The notes: generated by a model not told the origin, from the letters alone. DNA of 56,705 bases from Bacteroidales bacterium (GCA_017527945.1 JAFXPL010000181.1:1-56705), one strand, 5' to 3'; counted from the stretch's first letter, positions 47,037 to 55,712 are shown. Numbers and translations: made by a program.

Positions 47037-47750
47037 TCAGTGCAGCACTGTCGATAAAATCTCCAAGGAGTCGATTTTCCGGATCTGGTCGTTATGCACC
47101 TGGAAATAGGCGACCAGGCTTTTCAGCAGGGCGTTGCGCACGCCGCGCGTGACCTTGACAGGTTCTTCCGTGTTCAGCAAAAGGTGCAGATACTCGCTTT
47201 GCTGAGCGGACAAGAAATTGGGGTCGTCAACGAAAAAAGGCTGGAAGCGGCAGTCTGCTAACGAGAAGCAGGGGGCCTCCGGAGAGTAGTTGTCCTCGGG
47301 ATAGTAGCCCATGACCATGCTGAGCCGTAGCAGGAAGCGCAGCGGGAGTTCCGCCAGATTCCCGGAAGCATTGTGCACTTTGCCGATTTCTTCCTCCAAA
47401 AAATCGAACAACACCTCATCCTCCCCGGAATCCATCAGCAGCTTATACAGTATCTCATTATAAAACAACAAGATAGAACTTTTAGCCGGATCAAAGAACA
47501 AATCCGTGGCAGTGCGGTGCGGCGACAAGTCTTTCAAATACTTCAGCGAACTCTTGCCTTGGTCTTCGTAGGAAATGTCCAACATGGCCAAAGGCGAGAA
47601 ATACGAAGCCGCGAAACGATTGTTCTTTCGAAAGGCATTTTTAACGATAAACGACTGGTTTCCTTGCCGTTGAGTAAAAATTTTCACCACCAAAGAAGTG
47701 TCGCCATACTTTGTGGCGCGCATCACGATACCAGGCGTTGAGACAACCAT
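47037..47750 (-). CDS. recO: DNA repair protein RecO
   Basis: The 237-residue product starts with the RecO N-terminal OB-fold (TPGIVMRATKYGDTSLVVKIFT) and continues with its helical domain. RecO loads RecA on gapped DNA with RecR. It lies 10 bases after porZ on the minus strand. That pairing of recO with porZ recurs in T9SS-bearing Bacteroidota as I recall it. Confidence 0.95.
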   Translation of the reverse strand: MVVSTPGIVMRATKYGDTSLVVKIFTQRQGNQSFIVKNAFRKNNRFAASYFSPLAMLDISYEDQGKSSLKYLKDLSPHRTATDLFFDPAKSSILLFYNEILYKLLMDSGEDEVLFDFLEEEIGKVHNASGNLAELPLRFLLRLSMVMGYYPEDNYSPEAPCFSLADCRFQPFFVDDPNFLSAQQSEYLHLLLNTEEPVKVTRGVRNALLKSLVAYFQVHNDQIRKIDSLEILSTVLH

Positions 47751-47760
47751 CTTTCAGCAA

Positions 47761-50106
47761 CTAATTGACAAACACGAATTTTGTTACAATTTTTTCTTTC
47801 CCCTCTTCATCGGAGGCCATCACATAATAGACTCCCGAGGCAGGTCGGTTGCCATGGAAATCTTTGCAATACCAAACCAGCTGTCCGCCATCGCTGTAAC
47901 CTTGCCAAACCAGATTTCCAGCGCTATCCGTAATCTTACATAATGAATTGGTTTTCAAGCCATTTACAGCCACTGCACCCGTATAACCATGCGGCACGGG
48001 ATTCGGATAGACCGGCAAGTCTTCATAGCTCGTGAAACCTTTTGTGGCCGTGCCTTTGTAACTGACCAAGCCCTTGGCCGTGGCGAAAAAGACCTCTCCC
48101 GTAAGCTGGTTCACGTTGATGTCCACAATTTGGTTGGAGAAGAGCGGGTGGTCTTCGGCGGTGAAATGCAGAAGTTGTTCCTGTCCGTTTTCACTCATCA
48201 AGAAGACACCGGCCTTGTTGGTGCCAATCCATTTCCGGTTGGCTCCATCTACCGCGATAGCTGTAACTTCTTCAAATTCAAAAAGAACCGACACATATCC
48301 ATCTTGTTCCAACAGGACATTCCTTGGAAACACATTGCCGTCGAACACTTTGCTGGGGTAGTAAATCACCTTCACCCCCTTGTCGGTGCCGATCCAAATT
48401 TCGCCGTCCAAATCCTCCGCCATGCAATAGACCGTGGAGGAGCTCACCTCGGCGGCGGCGTTCATGTCGATGCGGGCGAGCCGGTCATCGCCACGATTGT
48501 CGTAGGTACCGTTGTCATAGAAAGCGACAAGAGGATAACGGACACCCGCACGAGGGAAGTTCACCCATTTGTAGCCGCGCGAGTCGATGAGAAGATGCTC
48601 CGCCGTCACCGCTTCGTAGGCAGTGCTGACATTCCCCAATTCGATGTTGTAGGAATGCCATTCTCCATTGGGTTCCAGCATTTTAAGCATTCCCTGGCAG
48701 CCGCTGTTCGTCATCCAGAGATTTCCTTTCTTATCGAACTGCAACCCTGACACCTGGACTCTGTCGCCCACGGAGGCACACAAGATGGAATTGTCGGAGC
48801 TGTATTGCGCCACAGGACGATGGTTCTTGCACTTGAAGACCCCGTTGCCCCAGGAGGCCACCGCCCACTCCGTTTCGTCGGACGGATTGACGGCCACATT
48901 GTTAAGGTCGTATGTCAAACCACTGGTGTCGAATGCCAGGAAATCCATGTCGTTGTAGTGCCACTCCTGATTCTCAAACCAGCTGAGCACCGGATACCGG
49001 AAAGCGGGCGCATACGCCGATGAGGCCTTCCGCGACCCGTGCACCGCCGCCACAACCCCATTGCAGGAGGTCAGCCCCTCCACATAGTCAAAATAGGGGC
49101 CGGAAGCCTGGAAGAAACGATGCGAAAAGTACGTCATATTGTTCAGCACCAGCCCATACACATGGTCCGCCACCCAAATGTTGTCCCGGTCCAGCACAGC
49201 CTCACGAGCATCAGGTCCCACCCCGTTTTCATACCAATAGGCAGAATAGAGGTGCTCCATGTCCGCATTCATCAGCTCCACCCCGTCCCAGTCGCAAACC
49301 ATCAAAGTGTCATGCTTGCTATTCAGCTGTTGAACAGCAAGATACGATTTTTCCGTCTTGTTCCATACGCCATCTGCACACACACACAGCGTGTCCCTGC
49401 CGCCCGTTGTCTGCGCCGCCGGCTTCTTTACCGCATATACCATACCGGGCACACCGGCCAACGCGGAAACATGCCAGTCGTTCTCCTGCCGCCACTGCAT
49501 GAAGTCGTTGATCACGGGCGACGATTTCTCAATGCTGAACACACCTGCAGTGGTGGAGACATAGAACCGCCCGTCAACCAGCGCGATGTCCGTCGGAGTC
49601 AACGGCTCGCCGGCTCGCTTGGTGAACCATGTGTCGGCAATCACCGTGTTTTCCAGGTCGAGAATCACAATGCCGAAAGGATAGACCAGAAAGACCTTCC
49701 CGTCGAAGGCACGGCAGTTGGCCACTTGCTTCGAGCCGGTCAGCGCCTTGTCTTTCACATCGGGAAAATTCAGCAGCCGGTCGTCGCGCACCAAATCTAT
49801 ATTACCATTTTTATAGCAGACTATCAGCGTGTTATATGTTTCATCCATAAAAATCTTCACGATGTCAATGTCCGATAGGCCATCCACCTTCGACCAGGAC
49901 GACAACGACGGAGACTCTTCAAAGGCGGAGCTTTTGTCCAACAGCATCAGCCCGTTGTCCGAAGCGGCATAAACCGTGCGGGTGTCGTGTGCCACGGAGA
50001 CGAAGCCTTTTAACGAGACATGCGCACGGAAGCTGCCGATAGCCGTTTGCGCCAGAAGCCCGGATGCAGACCAAAAAAAGAGCGACAACAAGAGATATTT
50101 TTTCAT
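47761..50106 (-). CDS. porZ: PorZ-like T9SS attachment-complex protein
   Basis: PorZ belongs to the PorU/PorV/PorQ/PorZ complex that processes T9SS cargo and attaches A-LPS at the cell surface. The 781-residue product has a signal peptide (SASGLLAQ), two seven-bladed-type beta-propeller halves (e.g. GEIWIGTDKGVKV, YAASDNGLMLLD), and a T9SS-type C-terminal domain (LPVYPNPVPHGYTGAV, ending in FVFVN). Length is close to the P. gingivalis protein (~776). It overlaps the upstream permease gene by 4 bases (ATGA) and is followed by recO. The giant T9SS cargo in the same window is a likely client. Confidence 0.87.
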   Translation of the reverse strand: MKKYLLLSLFFWSASGLLAQTAIGSFRAHVSLKGFVSVAHDTRTVYAASDNGLMLLDKSSAFEESPSLSSWSKVDGLSDIDIVKIFMDETYNTLIVCYKNGNIDLVRDDRLLNFPDVKDKALTGSKQVANCRAFDGKVFLVYPFGIVILDLENTVIADTWFTKRAGEPLTPTDIALVDGRFYVSTTAGVFSIEKSSPVINDFMQWRQENDWHVSALAGVPGMVYAVKKPAAQTTGGRDTLCVCADGVWNKTEKSYLAVQQLNSKHDTLMVCDWDGVELMNADMEHLYSAYWYENGVGPDAREAVLDRDNIWVADHVYGLVLNNMTYFSHRFFQASGPYFDYVEGLTSCNGVVAAVHGSRKASSAYAPAFRYPVLSWFENQEWHYNDMDFLAFDTSGLTYDLNNVAVNPSDETEWAVASWGNGVFKCKNHRPVAQYSSDNSILCASVGDRVQVSGLQFDKKGNLWMTNSGCQGMLKMLEPNGEWHSYNIELGNVSTAYEAVTAEHLLIDSRGYKWVNFPRAGVRYPLVAFYDNGTYDNRGDDRLARIDMNAAAEVSSSTVYCMAEDLDGEIWIGTDKGVKVIYYPSKVFDGNVFPRNVLLEQDGYVSVLFEFEEVTAIAVDGANRKWIGTNKAGVFLMSENGQEQLLHFTAEDHPLFSNQIVDINVNQLTGEVFFATAKGLVSYKGTATKGFTSYEDLPVYPNPVPHGYTGAVAVNGLKTNSLCKITDSAGNLVWQGYSDGGQLVWYCKDFHGNRPASGVYYVMASDEEGKEKIVTKFVFVN

Positions 50107-51350
50107 AGCGCGGTATTTCGATACAAATTGGATTTTCTGAGGTTATACGCAGGTATAAAAGACGTTAAAGCACTGATTATAAATATTGTAAGAAGCACAA
50201 GCAAAAGATCTGTCAGACGGATTTGAACGGGGTAGTATGGAATGACGTAATGTACGCCTCCACCGCCCAGCTTCACGATATGGAAGGTCTGCTGCAGAAG
50301 ACAGATGAAAGCGCCCAGCACGGTGCCGGCCAGGCCTCCCAAAGCAGACACCAACAGCCCCTCATACACAAAAACTCGCTGTATCAGCGATTTAGAAGCC
50401 CCCATGCTGAACAACACAGCTGTATCCGTCTTCTTTTCCAAGATCAACATGCCCAAAGCGCCCACGATGTTGAAGGCGGCGAGAATCAGGATGAAAGCGA
50501 GAATCAGGTAGATGACAAACTTCTCTGATTTCATCGTCTTATACAGCGAGTCCTCCTGTTCATACTTGTCCTTGACCCGGTATTTCTCGCCAATGATCTT
50601 TTCAATCTGTGAGCGGCATTTGTCCGCATTCGCGCCCTCGCGCAGCTGGATTTCCATCGACGTAACCTCCCCGTCGTAGTTCATCAGATCGCGCACAAAA
50701 TCAATCGGGCAGAAAATGTAGTTCTCGTCGTAGTTGGTGTTCGTGCAAAGCACGCCGTTGGGAAGAATGTAGCGGGTGTTGAACGCATCTGCCGCATTGG
50801 CGAAGCTTTTTTTCGTGCGTTTCGGATAATACAATTTGATCAATTTGTAGCTCAACAAATTGATTTCCAGCTTTCCGGCGGAACCCGTACCGAGAATTGC
50901 GCAGGGCTGCTGTATCTTCCGTAGCGCCGTGTCGCCGTCTATCAGCATGTCCTCAAAATGGTAATCGCGGAAATAACTGTCGGGGACACCCTTCAGGTAA
51001 ATCAGCTCCTGCCGGTCATCGTAGTTGGCCAACGACATGTCACAGACAATCTCATTAACACACTTGACATCAGACAGTTCCGATATTTCAGCAACCGGAA
51101 AACTGTCCACCGGAAACGATTTGCCTTCGCGCAGTGTGATCTCGAAGTCGGCATGCAAGGCGTTGAACCAGCCGCCGATGATGTCGGACATGCCGTTGAA
51201 CACCGAGAGCACCACCACGAGCGCGGCCGTGCTCACCATGATGCCGACCATGGAAATCCCGGAGATGACGTTGATGATGTTGTGCTCCTTTTTGGAGAAA
51301 AGGTAACGCCACGCCAGGAAGAGAGCCGTCTTATGCGCCTTCTGAGCCAC
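50103..51350 (-). CDS. LolC/LolE-type ABC permease (FtsX family)
   Basis: The 415-residue protein has an N-terminal helix (HNIINVISGISMVGIMVSTAALVV, in parts), a long periplasmic loop (~60-270) and three C-terminal helices, the FtsX/LolCE layout. In LolCDE it releases lipoproteins from the inner membrane for LolA. GTG 51350 is used as start; it shares a base with the rbfA stop. A LolD-type ATPase is not adjacent, and the pairing with porZ suggests a linked envelope role. It could instead belong to another MacB/FtsX transporter. Confidence 0.85.
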   Translation of the reverse strand: MAQKAHKTALFLAWRYLFSKKEHNIINVISGISMVGIMVSTAALVVVLSVFNGMSDIIGGWFNALHADFEITLREGKSFPVDSFPVAEISELSDVKCVNEIVCDMSLANYDDRQELIYLKGVPDSYFRDYHFEDMLIDGDTALRKIQQPCAILGTGSAGKLEINLLSYKLIKLYYPKRTKKSFANAADAFNTRYILPNGVLCTNTNYDENYIFCPIDFVRDLMNYDGEVTSMEIQLREGANADKCRSQIEKIIGEKYRVKDKYEQEDSLYKTMKSEKFVIYLILAFILILAAFNIVGALGMLILEKKTDTAVLFSMGASKSLIQRVFVYEGLLVSALGGLAGTVLGAFICLLQQTFHIVKLGGGGVHYVIPYYPVQIRLTDLLLVLLTIFIISALTSFIPAYNLRKSNLYRNTAL

Positions 51351-51685
51351 TATTTTTTCAGCAGTTCATCGATATGCTCCAGATAGTCCAGGGTGTCATC
51401 AAGGAAGAACTCCAATGTCGGCACCACGCGCAACTGGTTGCGCACCTGCTGACCGAGCCGATAGCGGATATCTTTTGTATTTTCCTTTATCAGATTGATA
51501 ATCACTTCTTTATCCTGCGTATTATAGATGCTCAGGTAAGCTCGGGCAATGGAAAGGTCAGTGGTGATGGTCACGTTGGTCACCGTAATCATGCACTTAT
51601 AGACGTTCCTGCTGTCCTGCAGGAAGATGTTGGCCAGCTCGCGCTGCAGCATGGCCGCAATTTTCTGCTGTCTTGTCGTATTCAT
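51350..51685 (-). CDS. rbfA: Ribosome-binding factor A
   Basis: The 111-residue product is RbfA: RQQKIAAMLQRELANIFLQD, ISIARAYLSIYN-like SIARAYLSIYNTQD and RVVPTLEFFLDDTLDYLEHI. RbfA is a KH-fold 30S maturation factor. It is the first gene of the cluster with the permease, porZ and recO. The longer frame from 51958 lies across the promoter and is spurious. Confidence 0.96.
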   Translation of the reverse strand: MNTTRQQKIAAMLQRELANIFLQDSRNVYKCMITVTNVTITTDLSIARAYLSIYNTQDKEVIINLIKENTKDIRYRLGQQVRNQLRVVPTLEFFLDDTLDYLEHIDELLKK

Positions 51686-51704
51686 CGCAATAATTTTGAA
51701 TCGG

Positions 51705-51712
51705 CAAAGATA
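51705..51712 (-). promoter_or_regulatory. -7 element (TATCTTTG) for the rbfA-porZ-recO cluster
   Basis: Minus-strand TATCTTTG plus C, 20 bases upstream of the rbfA ATG. It faces away from the hemerythrin gene promoter at 51780. Confidence 0.6.
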
Positions 51713-51779
51713 CGTTTTTTTGACAAACACAGCGCAACATTTCATCGCCTCCTGCAAACACAGAAATGGCAAAAAAATG

Positions 51780-51787
51780 TATTTTTG
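51780..51787 (+). promoter_or_regulatory. -7 element (TATTTTTG) for the hemerythrin/LuxR pair
   Basis: TATTTTTG lies 16 bases before ATG 51803, giving a very short leader. Confidence 0.5.
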
Positions 51788-51802
51788 CGGAAAATTTGAA
51801 AA

Positions 51803-52522
51803 ATGAATATCGATACCACATCCGTACCGCATTTGTCGCCGAAGATGAAAATGGCTGACGCTATCCATCAGTACCACAGTCTGTTGACGATTCTTCCCCG
51901 TCTTGGGATTCCCCTCGGGTTCGGCGAGAAGAGCATCGGGCAGCTCTGCGCCGAGCACCGGGTTTCAGAACCCCTCTTCATGCTCATCAGCCGCGTCTAT
52001 TGCCAAAACGACTATTTCCCCACCGCAAACGAGCTGCAGCAGTGCCCCATGACGGACATCCTGCAATACCTGACCCAGTCGCATGTGGACTATCTGGAGA
52101 ACAAGCTGCCGCACATCGAACGGCACCTGCACAAGTTGCTGGAGCCCATGGATCCGAAATACAGCACGCTGATTTCCAACTTCTATACGGAGTTTCGCAA
52201 GGAGGTCAAGAAACATTTCCAGTACGAGGAGGAAGTGATATTCCCCTACCTCCGGCAGTTCATCTCCGAGCAGGACGCTACGGAGTCGGCCTCTTACCAG
52301 AAAAGCACCTTCCACCAGCAGCACGATGACATAGAGGACACCCTCAACGACCTCACCAACCTGCTGCTCAAATACATACCCGCAGAGGTTTCTTCCGACG
52401 AGCGCGTCGATATGCTGTTGGACATGTATGCTCTCTCCAACGACATTGCCAAGCACGCCATGATGGAGGACCGGATCTTAGTCCCTTACATCCAACTGTT
52501 AGAATCCAAGCGCCATGAATAA
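51803..52522 (+). CDS. Hemerythrin-like protein
   Basis: The 239-residue product has an N-terminal region of about 80 residues similar to the ScdA/RIC type (YHSLLTILPRLGIPLGFGEK). A hemerythrin fold follows with candidate iron ligands: His and Glu in KLPHIERHLHKLLE, HFQYEEEVIFPYL, FHQQHDD and KHAMMEDRILVPYI. Such proteins bind a di-iron centre and react with O2 or NO. It overlaps the next gene by 8 bases, so the two are co-translated. It may be a sensor for the regulator. Confidence 0.86.
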   Translation: MNIDTTSVPHLSPKMKMADAIHQYHSLLTILPRLGIPLGFGEKSIGQLCAEHRVSEPLFMLISRVYCQNDYFPTANELQQCPMTDILQYLTQSHVDYLENKLPHIERHLHKLLEPMDPKYSTLISNFYTEFRKEVKKHFQYEEEVIFPYLRQFISEQDATESASYQKSTFHQQHDDIEDTLNDLTNLLLKYIPAEVSSDERVDMLLDMYALSNDIAKHAMMEDRILVPYIQLLESKRHE

Positions 52523-53105
52523 GATTGCCATTGCCGAGCCATCGACCATCCTGCGCACAGGACTTGAAAAGCTGTTGGAAGAGCTTCCCGAGGCCGAAGT
52601 GGTCTTTTCCACCGACAACCTCGGCGCTCTGTATTCCAGAATCACGGCCATACGCCCCAACATTCTGATTGTCAACCCGGTACTGTTCGACTACGCCAAG
52701 CGCGCCACCATCCGCGCCGAGTTCGACACCCTGCCGAACCTGCGCATTGTCGGCTTGATCACCACCTACGTGGAGTCGCAGCACCAACGGCAGTTCGCCG
52801 GCGTCATCGAGCTCAACGACGACCTCCAGCGCATCAAATCGACCATCAACCAAGTGGTCAACACCATCCAAACCGACAGCGACGAACCCGACAACGACCC
52901 CCTCTCCGACCGCGAGAAAGAGGTGCTCGTCTGTCTATCCAAAGGACTGAAAAACAACGAGATAGCCGACACCCTCAACATCTCGGTGCACACCGTCATC
53001 ACCCATCGCAAGAACATCGTCCGCAAGACCGGCATCAAGTCTGTCGCGGCATTGACGGTGTATGCGATACTGAACAATCTCATTGAGGAGAAAGACATTA
53101 TATAG
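52515..53105 (+). CDS. LuxR-type regulator with a degenerate receiver domain
   Basis: The 196-residue product ends in a canonical LuxR/GerE helix-turn-helix (LSDREKEVLVCLSKGLKNNE, then IADTLNISVHTVITHRKNI). The N-terminal ~115 residues have the receiver shape, but the usual Asp pair at the first strand is AEP. The phosphorylated Asp is Asn in ILIVNPVLF, and the conserved Lys is not seen. It is therefore probably not phosphorylated. The overlap with the hemerythrin gene suggests that di-iron chemistry, not a kinase, controls it. Confidence 0.9.
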   Translation: MNKIAIAEPSTILRTGLEKLLEELPEAEVVFSTDNLGALYSRITAIRPNILIVNPVLFDYAKRATIRAEFDTLPNLRIVGLITTYVESQHQRQFAGVIELNDDLQRIKSTINQVVNTIQTDSDEPDNDPLSDREKEVLVCLSKGLKNNEIADTLNISVHTVITHRKNIVRKTGIKSVAALTVYAILNNLIEEKDII

Positions 53106-53155
53106 TTAGCAGTTAGTAGTTAGCAGTTAGCAGTTAGCAGTTAGCAGTTAGTGTT
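53104..53155. repeat. Tandem repeat of AGTTAGC units
   Basis: About seven copies of AGTTAGCAGTTAGC directly after the LuxR gene. Confidence 0.92.
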
Positions 53156-53172
53156 GTCCGTAACGGTTCAAA

Positions 53173-53230
53173 AAAAAGCTCTAACTCTATGGTAACTCTA
53201 TAGTAACTCTATGCAAACTCTATACAAACT
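53173..53230. repeat. Tandem repeat of CTCTATGGTAA units
   Basis: Five to six copies of AACTCTATrgta/caa, length 11-12 bases each, with small differences. It is adjacent to two other arrays. Confidence 0.85.
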
Positions 53231-53231
53231 C

Positions 53232-53256
53232 TATTAACCCGTCAACTCGGATCAGT
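53232..53256 (+). repeat. 25-bp direct repeat, copy 1
   Basis: TATTAACCCGTCAACTCGGA followed by TCAGT; identical to 54743-54767. Copies flank the first SUMF1-fold gene and a damaged stretch. Neither copy has an obvious partner such as a transposase. Confidence 0.85.
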
Positions 53257-53258
53257 TG

Positions 53259-53372
53259 CAAGACATGTCTTGTGTAAGTCTTGTTAAGTCTTGTGTAGGT
53301 CTTGTCTAAGTCTTGTCTAAGTCTTGTGTAAGTCTTGTGTAAGTCTTGTGTAAGTCTTGTGTAAGTCTTGTT
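53259..53372. repeat. Tandem repeat of AAGTCTTGTGT units
   Basis: About ten copies of GTAAGTCTTGT/CTAAGTCTTGT, opening with the palindrome AAGACATGTCTT. It lies between the 25-bp repeat and the SUMF1-fold gene. Confidence 0.92.
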
Positions 53373-53443
53373 AATGCGCAAACAATATCACTACTTTTAT
53401 CTTCTTCTTCACCTAATATCAATGAACTCATACTTTTTTGAAT

Positions 53444-54268
53444 CTAGTTTTTATCCAATACTATACGGAAACCGATATGCATATCTTTCTTTTCAGGGGA
53501 AACACCACGCCGATAACGAACCTCCAAGGATGGATGTTGCAAAACACCAAAACTGCCACCCCGAACAACCTTCGTTTCTCCTGATGTTGGTCCTTGGGGA
53601 TCCTGAAAACGCCTTTGCCTTTGATAATAGTTGTCGCTATACCAATCGCTGCACCATTCCGCCACATTGCCCGTCATGTCATACAACCCCAGAGAGTTTG
53701 GTTTCTTTTTTCCTGAAGGCATTGTCCATGCATGGCATACATTCAAAATTTTAGGATCATCGTAATGATACCACGTAATCTCATCCACATCATTACTGCC
53801 AGCAAAAACAAAAGGGTCATCGTGGTATCCTCCGCGAGCAGCGTATTCCCACTCCGCCTCGGTCGGCAATCGGAAATACAATCCTGTAATGGCATTTAAA
53901 GTGTCTATAAAATCTTGTGCGTCATACCAGCTGATTGATTCAACAGGACGCTTTAAGTAACGTGTAGTTGCACTATCTGGTTTAAACCAAGATGGGTTTT
54001 CCCCCATTACCGCAAGATACAATTCTTGCGTCACTTCTATCTTCGCCATATAAAAGGATTCTACAGTAACAGAATGTTCTCCTCTCACTTGTTTAAGACA
54101 ACAACCATGGCAATCTTCATCATAGGTGCATCCTCGCTGATAAGTTCCTCCCTCCACTTTCATCATCACAACATCAACGTTTCTAACGCGAACCACTATG
54201 CTATCGTTTTGCGAAATGCCATGTAGTGAAAGGATAATTAATGCCATAATATTCATTGTTTTTTTCAT
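53444..54268 (-). CDS. Secreted SUMF1/FGE-fold protein
   Basis: The 274-residue product has a signal peptide (MNIMALIILSLHGISQ) and a SUMF1 (formylglycine-generating-enzyme-like, C-type lectin fold) domain: GGTYQRGCTY, FYMAKIEVTQELYLAVMG, FRLPTEAEWEYAARGG, GNVAEWCSDWY, VVRGGSF and IGFRIVLD. The paired Cys needed for catalysis in true FGE were not found at the expected place, so a non-enzymatic role, such as ligand binding, is more likely. Two short ORFs lie upstream, one overlapping its start by 4 bases. A paralogue is at 54825-55712. Confidence 0.87.
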   Translation of the reverse strand: MKKTMNIMALIILSLHGISQNDSIVVRVRNVDVVMMKVEGGTYQRGCTYDEDCHGCCLKQVRGEHSVTVESFYMAKIEVTQELYLAVMGENPSWFKPDSATTRYLKRPVESISWYDAQDFIDTLNAITGLYFRLPTEAEWEYAARGGYHDDPFVFAGSNDVDEITWYHYDDPKILNVCHAWTMPSGKKKPNSLGLYDMTGNVAEWCSDWYSDNYYQRQRRFQDPQGPTSGETKVVRGGSFGVLQHPSLEVRYRRGVSPEKKDMHIGFRIVLDKN

Positions 54269-54384
54269 CTCAATTCTTTTGGTAAAACATAATATTCGCC
54301 TTTTATGGCACCGTTGTCGATTTTCTCTTTGGTTTCTTTGACAACCCTGAAAGCATCTTCAGGCAAATAATATACAGGGGACTT
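54265..54384 (-). pseudogene. Short coding-like fragment upstream of the SUMF1 gene
   Basis: Codons read KSPVYYLPEDAFRVVKETKE, then KIDNGAIKGEYYVLPKELR, ending in TGA that overlaps the SUMF1 ATG (ATGA). The codons look protein-like (acidic/basic alternation, YYVLP). But there is an in-frame TAG just upstream and no ATG; only a TTG at 54366 could start it. It may be the 3' end of a lost gene, or a small coupled ORF. Not recognised. Confidence 0.35.
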
Positions 54385-54824
54385 CTATTTTTTACTTCTT
54401 CGCGCTGCCGCCGGCCTTGATGCGAAGTCCGTTAAACATCAAGATAAGCAAACAACGCTGCAAAATTAATTCTTTTATCCATTCGTATGGCACAAAAAAT
54501 CCAAAAGGTTGCAGTTTGTCCATGTCTTTCTGCCTTTTCTTGTTGGCCTTGCGCTTCTTCTCCTCCTCGCGGTGTCGCCCTCTTCGGGATTCCACAACTC
54601 GCCGCTCCTGTCTTCCTCGAACTGAGGCAAACCAAAAGCTCAGACTCTGTGTGGAGTAAACAGAAACCAGTCGCACCGCATGCGACTGACAACGAAAAAC
54701 AGTCAAAAAAAGAACAAGCGACAACCTAAAACAGTCGCAGATTATTAACCCGTCAACTCGGATCAGTCGTAACACAAAAAAGTGACAACCTGAATCAGCG
54801 AATCACAAATTGTCGTTTCATATT
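54385..54824. other. 440-base spacer without a confident gene
   Basis: A minus-strand frame to 54392 contains a Lys-rich stretch (EEEKKRKANKKRQKDMDKLQ) and ends in GGSAKK, but it has no domain, RBS or start that convinces. A palindrome AGTCGCA-CCGCA-TGCGACT lies at about 54672-54690, and the second copy of a 25-bp repeat lies at 54743-54767. This may be a degraded gene. Confidence 0.4.
54743..54767 (+). repeat. 25-bp direct repeat, copy 2
   Basis: Identical to 53232-53256 over TATTAACCCGTCAACTCGGA plus TCAGT. Sequence beyond diverges at once on both sides. Confidence 0.85.
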
Positions 54825-55712
54825 TTAAAAGTTTGTTTTGTTAGTGGGGGAATTGCTGTCAAGCACGATGCGGAAGCCCATGTCCAAGGCCGTGAGGGAG
54901 GTGTCACAGCCTGCACGCATGAAATATTCCATAGTTCTCTCCATTTCACTGCTCCAGGATCCGCCCTTCAGAATTTTAAGCGTGCCTTTTGACGGGCCTT
55001 TGGGGTTTTTGTATGTCACGTTCGGTTTGTAATAATAGGGGGAGAACCAGTCTGAGCACCACTCCCTGACATTTCCGCTCATGTCGTAAAGCCCGAATTT
55101 GTTCGGTTGCAGCAGTCCGACCACGTGCGACCGCGCCATGCCGTTGTCCCAGCCCCACGCCACGTCCATATAATTGTCGCCGCCACTGTATTTGTATTCG
55201 AATTCCCCGCCCGAAGCGGCATATTCCCATTCCGCCTCCGTAGGCAACCGGAAACGCAACCCCGTAATGGCGTTCAGCGAATCGACAAACCGTTGGGCTT
55301 CGCCCCATGTCACACAATCGACAGGGTATCTCAAGAAAGGTCCTTCGTCCTTCACCATTTTCCATGACCGTGCGTTTGAATTATAATTGTAGGGGTAATA
55401 GGAATGGTTGCTTTTCTTGCCCAACACAGCCTGATACAGATCTTGTGTGACCTCAAATTTTCCAATATAGTAGCTTGAGAGCACAACGGTGCTGTAGCCG
55501 TTCATGGAATTGGCGTATTTCACCGGCTTGGGAACGTGATAGTTCAAGCGACTCATCGAATCCCCATAATAATTGGGTTTCTGATAGGTGGCCCCCTCTA
55601 TCCTCACCATGTCAAACCGCACCCCTCGGATCGTGAACGTGAGGGTGTCGTTCTGGGAAAACAGGGGAGATGACAACAGAAACAAGATGATTGAAAACAA
55701 AGTGCTTTTCAT
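54825..55712 (-). CDS. Secreted SUMF1/FGE-fold protein, paralogue
   Basis: From ATG 55712 the 295-residue product has a signal peptide (TLFSIILFLLSSPLFSQ). The same SUMF1 framework follows: RIEGATYQKPN, YYIGKFEVTQDLYQAVLG, FRLPTEAEWEYAASGG, GNVREWCSDWFSPYYY, LKGGSW and MGFRIVLD. It is clearly paralogous to the gene at 53444, with which it shares domain order. No catalytic Cys pair was seen. The earlier ATG at 55727 adds five residues and is less likely. Confidence 0.87.
   Translation of the reverse strand: MKSTLFSIILFLLSSPLFSQNDTLTFTIRGVRFDMVRIEGATYQKPNYYGDSMSRLNYHVPKPVKYANSMNGYSTVVLSSYYIGKFEVTQDLYQAVLGKKSNHSYYPYNYNSNARSWKMVKDEGPFLRYPVDCVTWGEAQRFVDSLNAITGLRFRLPTEAEWEYAASGGEFEYKYSGGDNYMDVAWGWDNGMARSHVVGLLQPNKFGLYDMSGNVREWCSDWFSPYYYKPNVTYKNPKGPSKGTLKILKGGSWSSEMERTMEYFMRAGCDTSLTALDMGFRIVLDSNSPTNKTNF

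Noticed and set aside
53104..53372. CRISPR array
   Set aside because: Units are 7-12 bases without spacers of constant length, and no cas genes are present.
54392..54775. Lys-rich minus-strand ORF upstream of the SUMF1 gene
   Set aside because: No domain, no clear start; could be remnant but unsupported.
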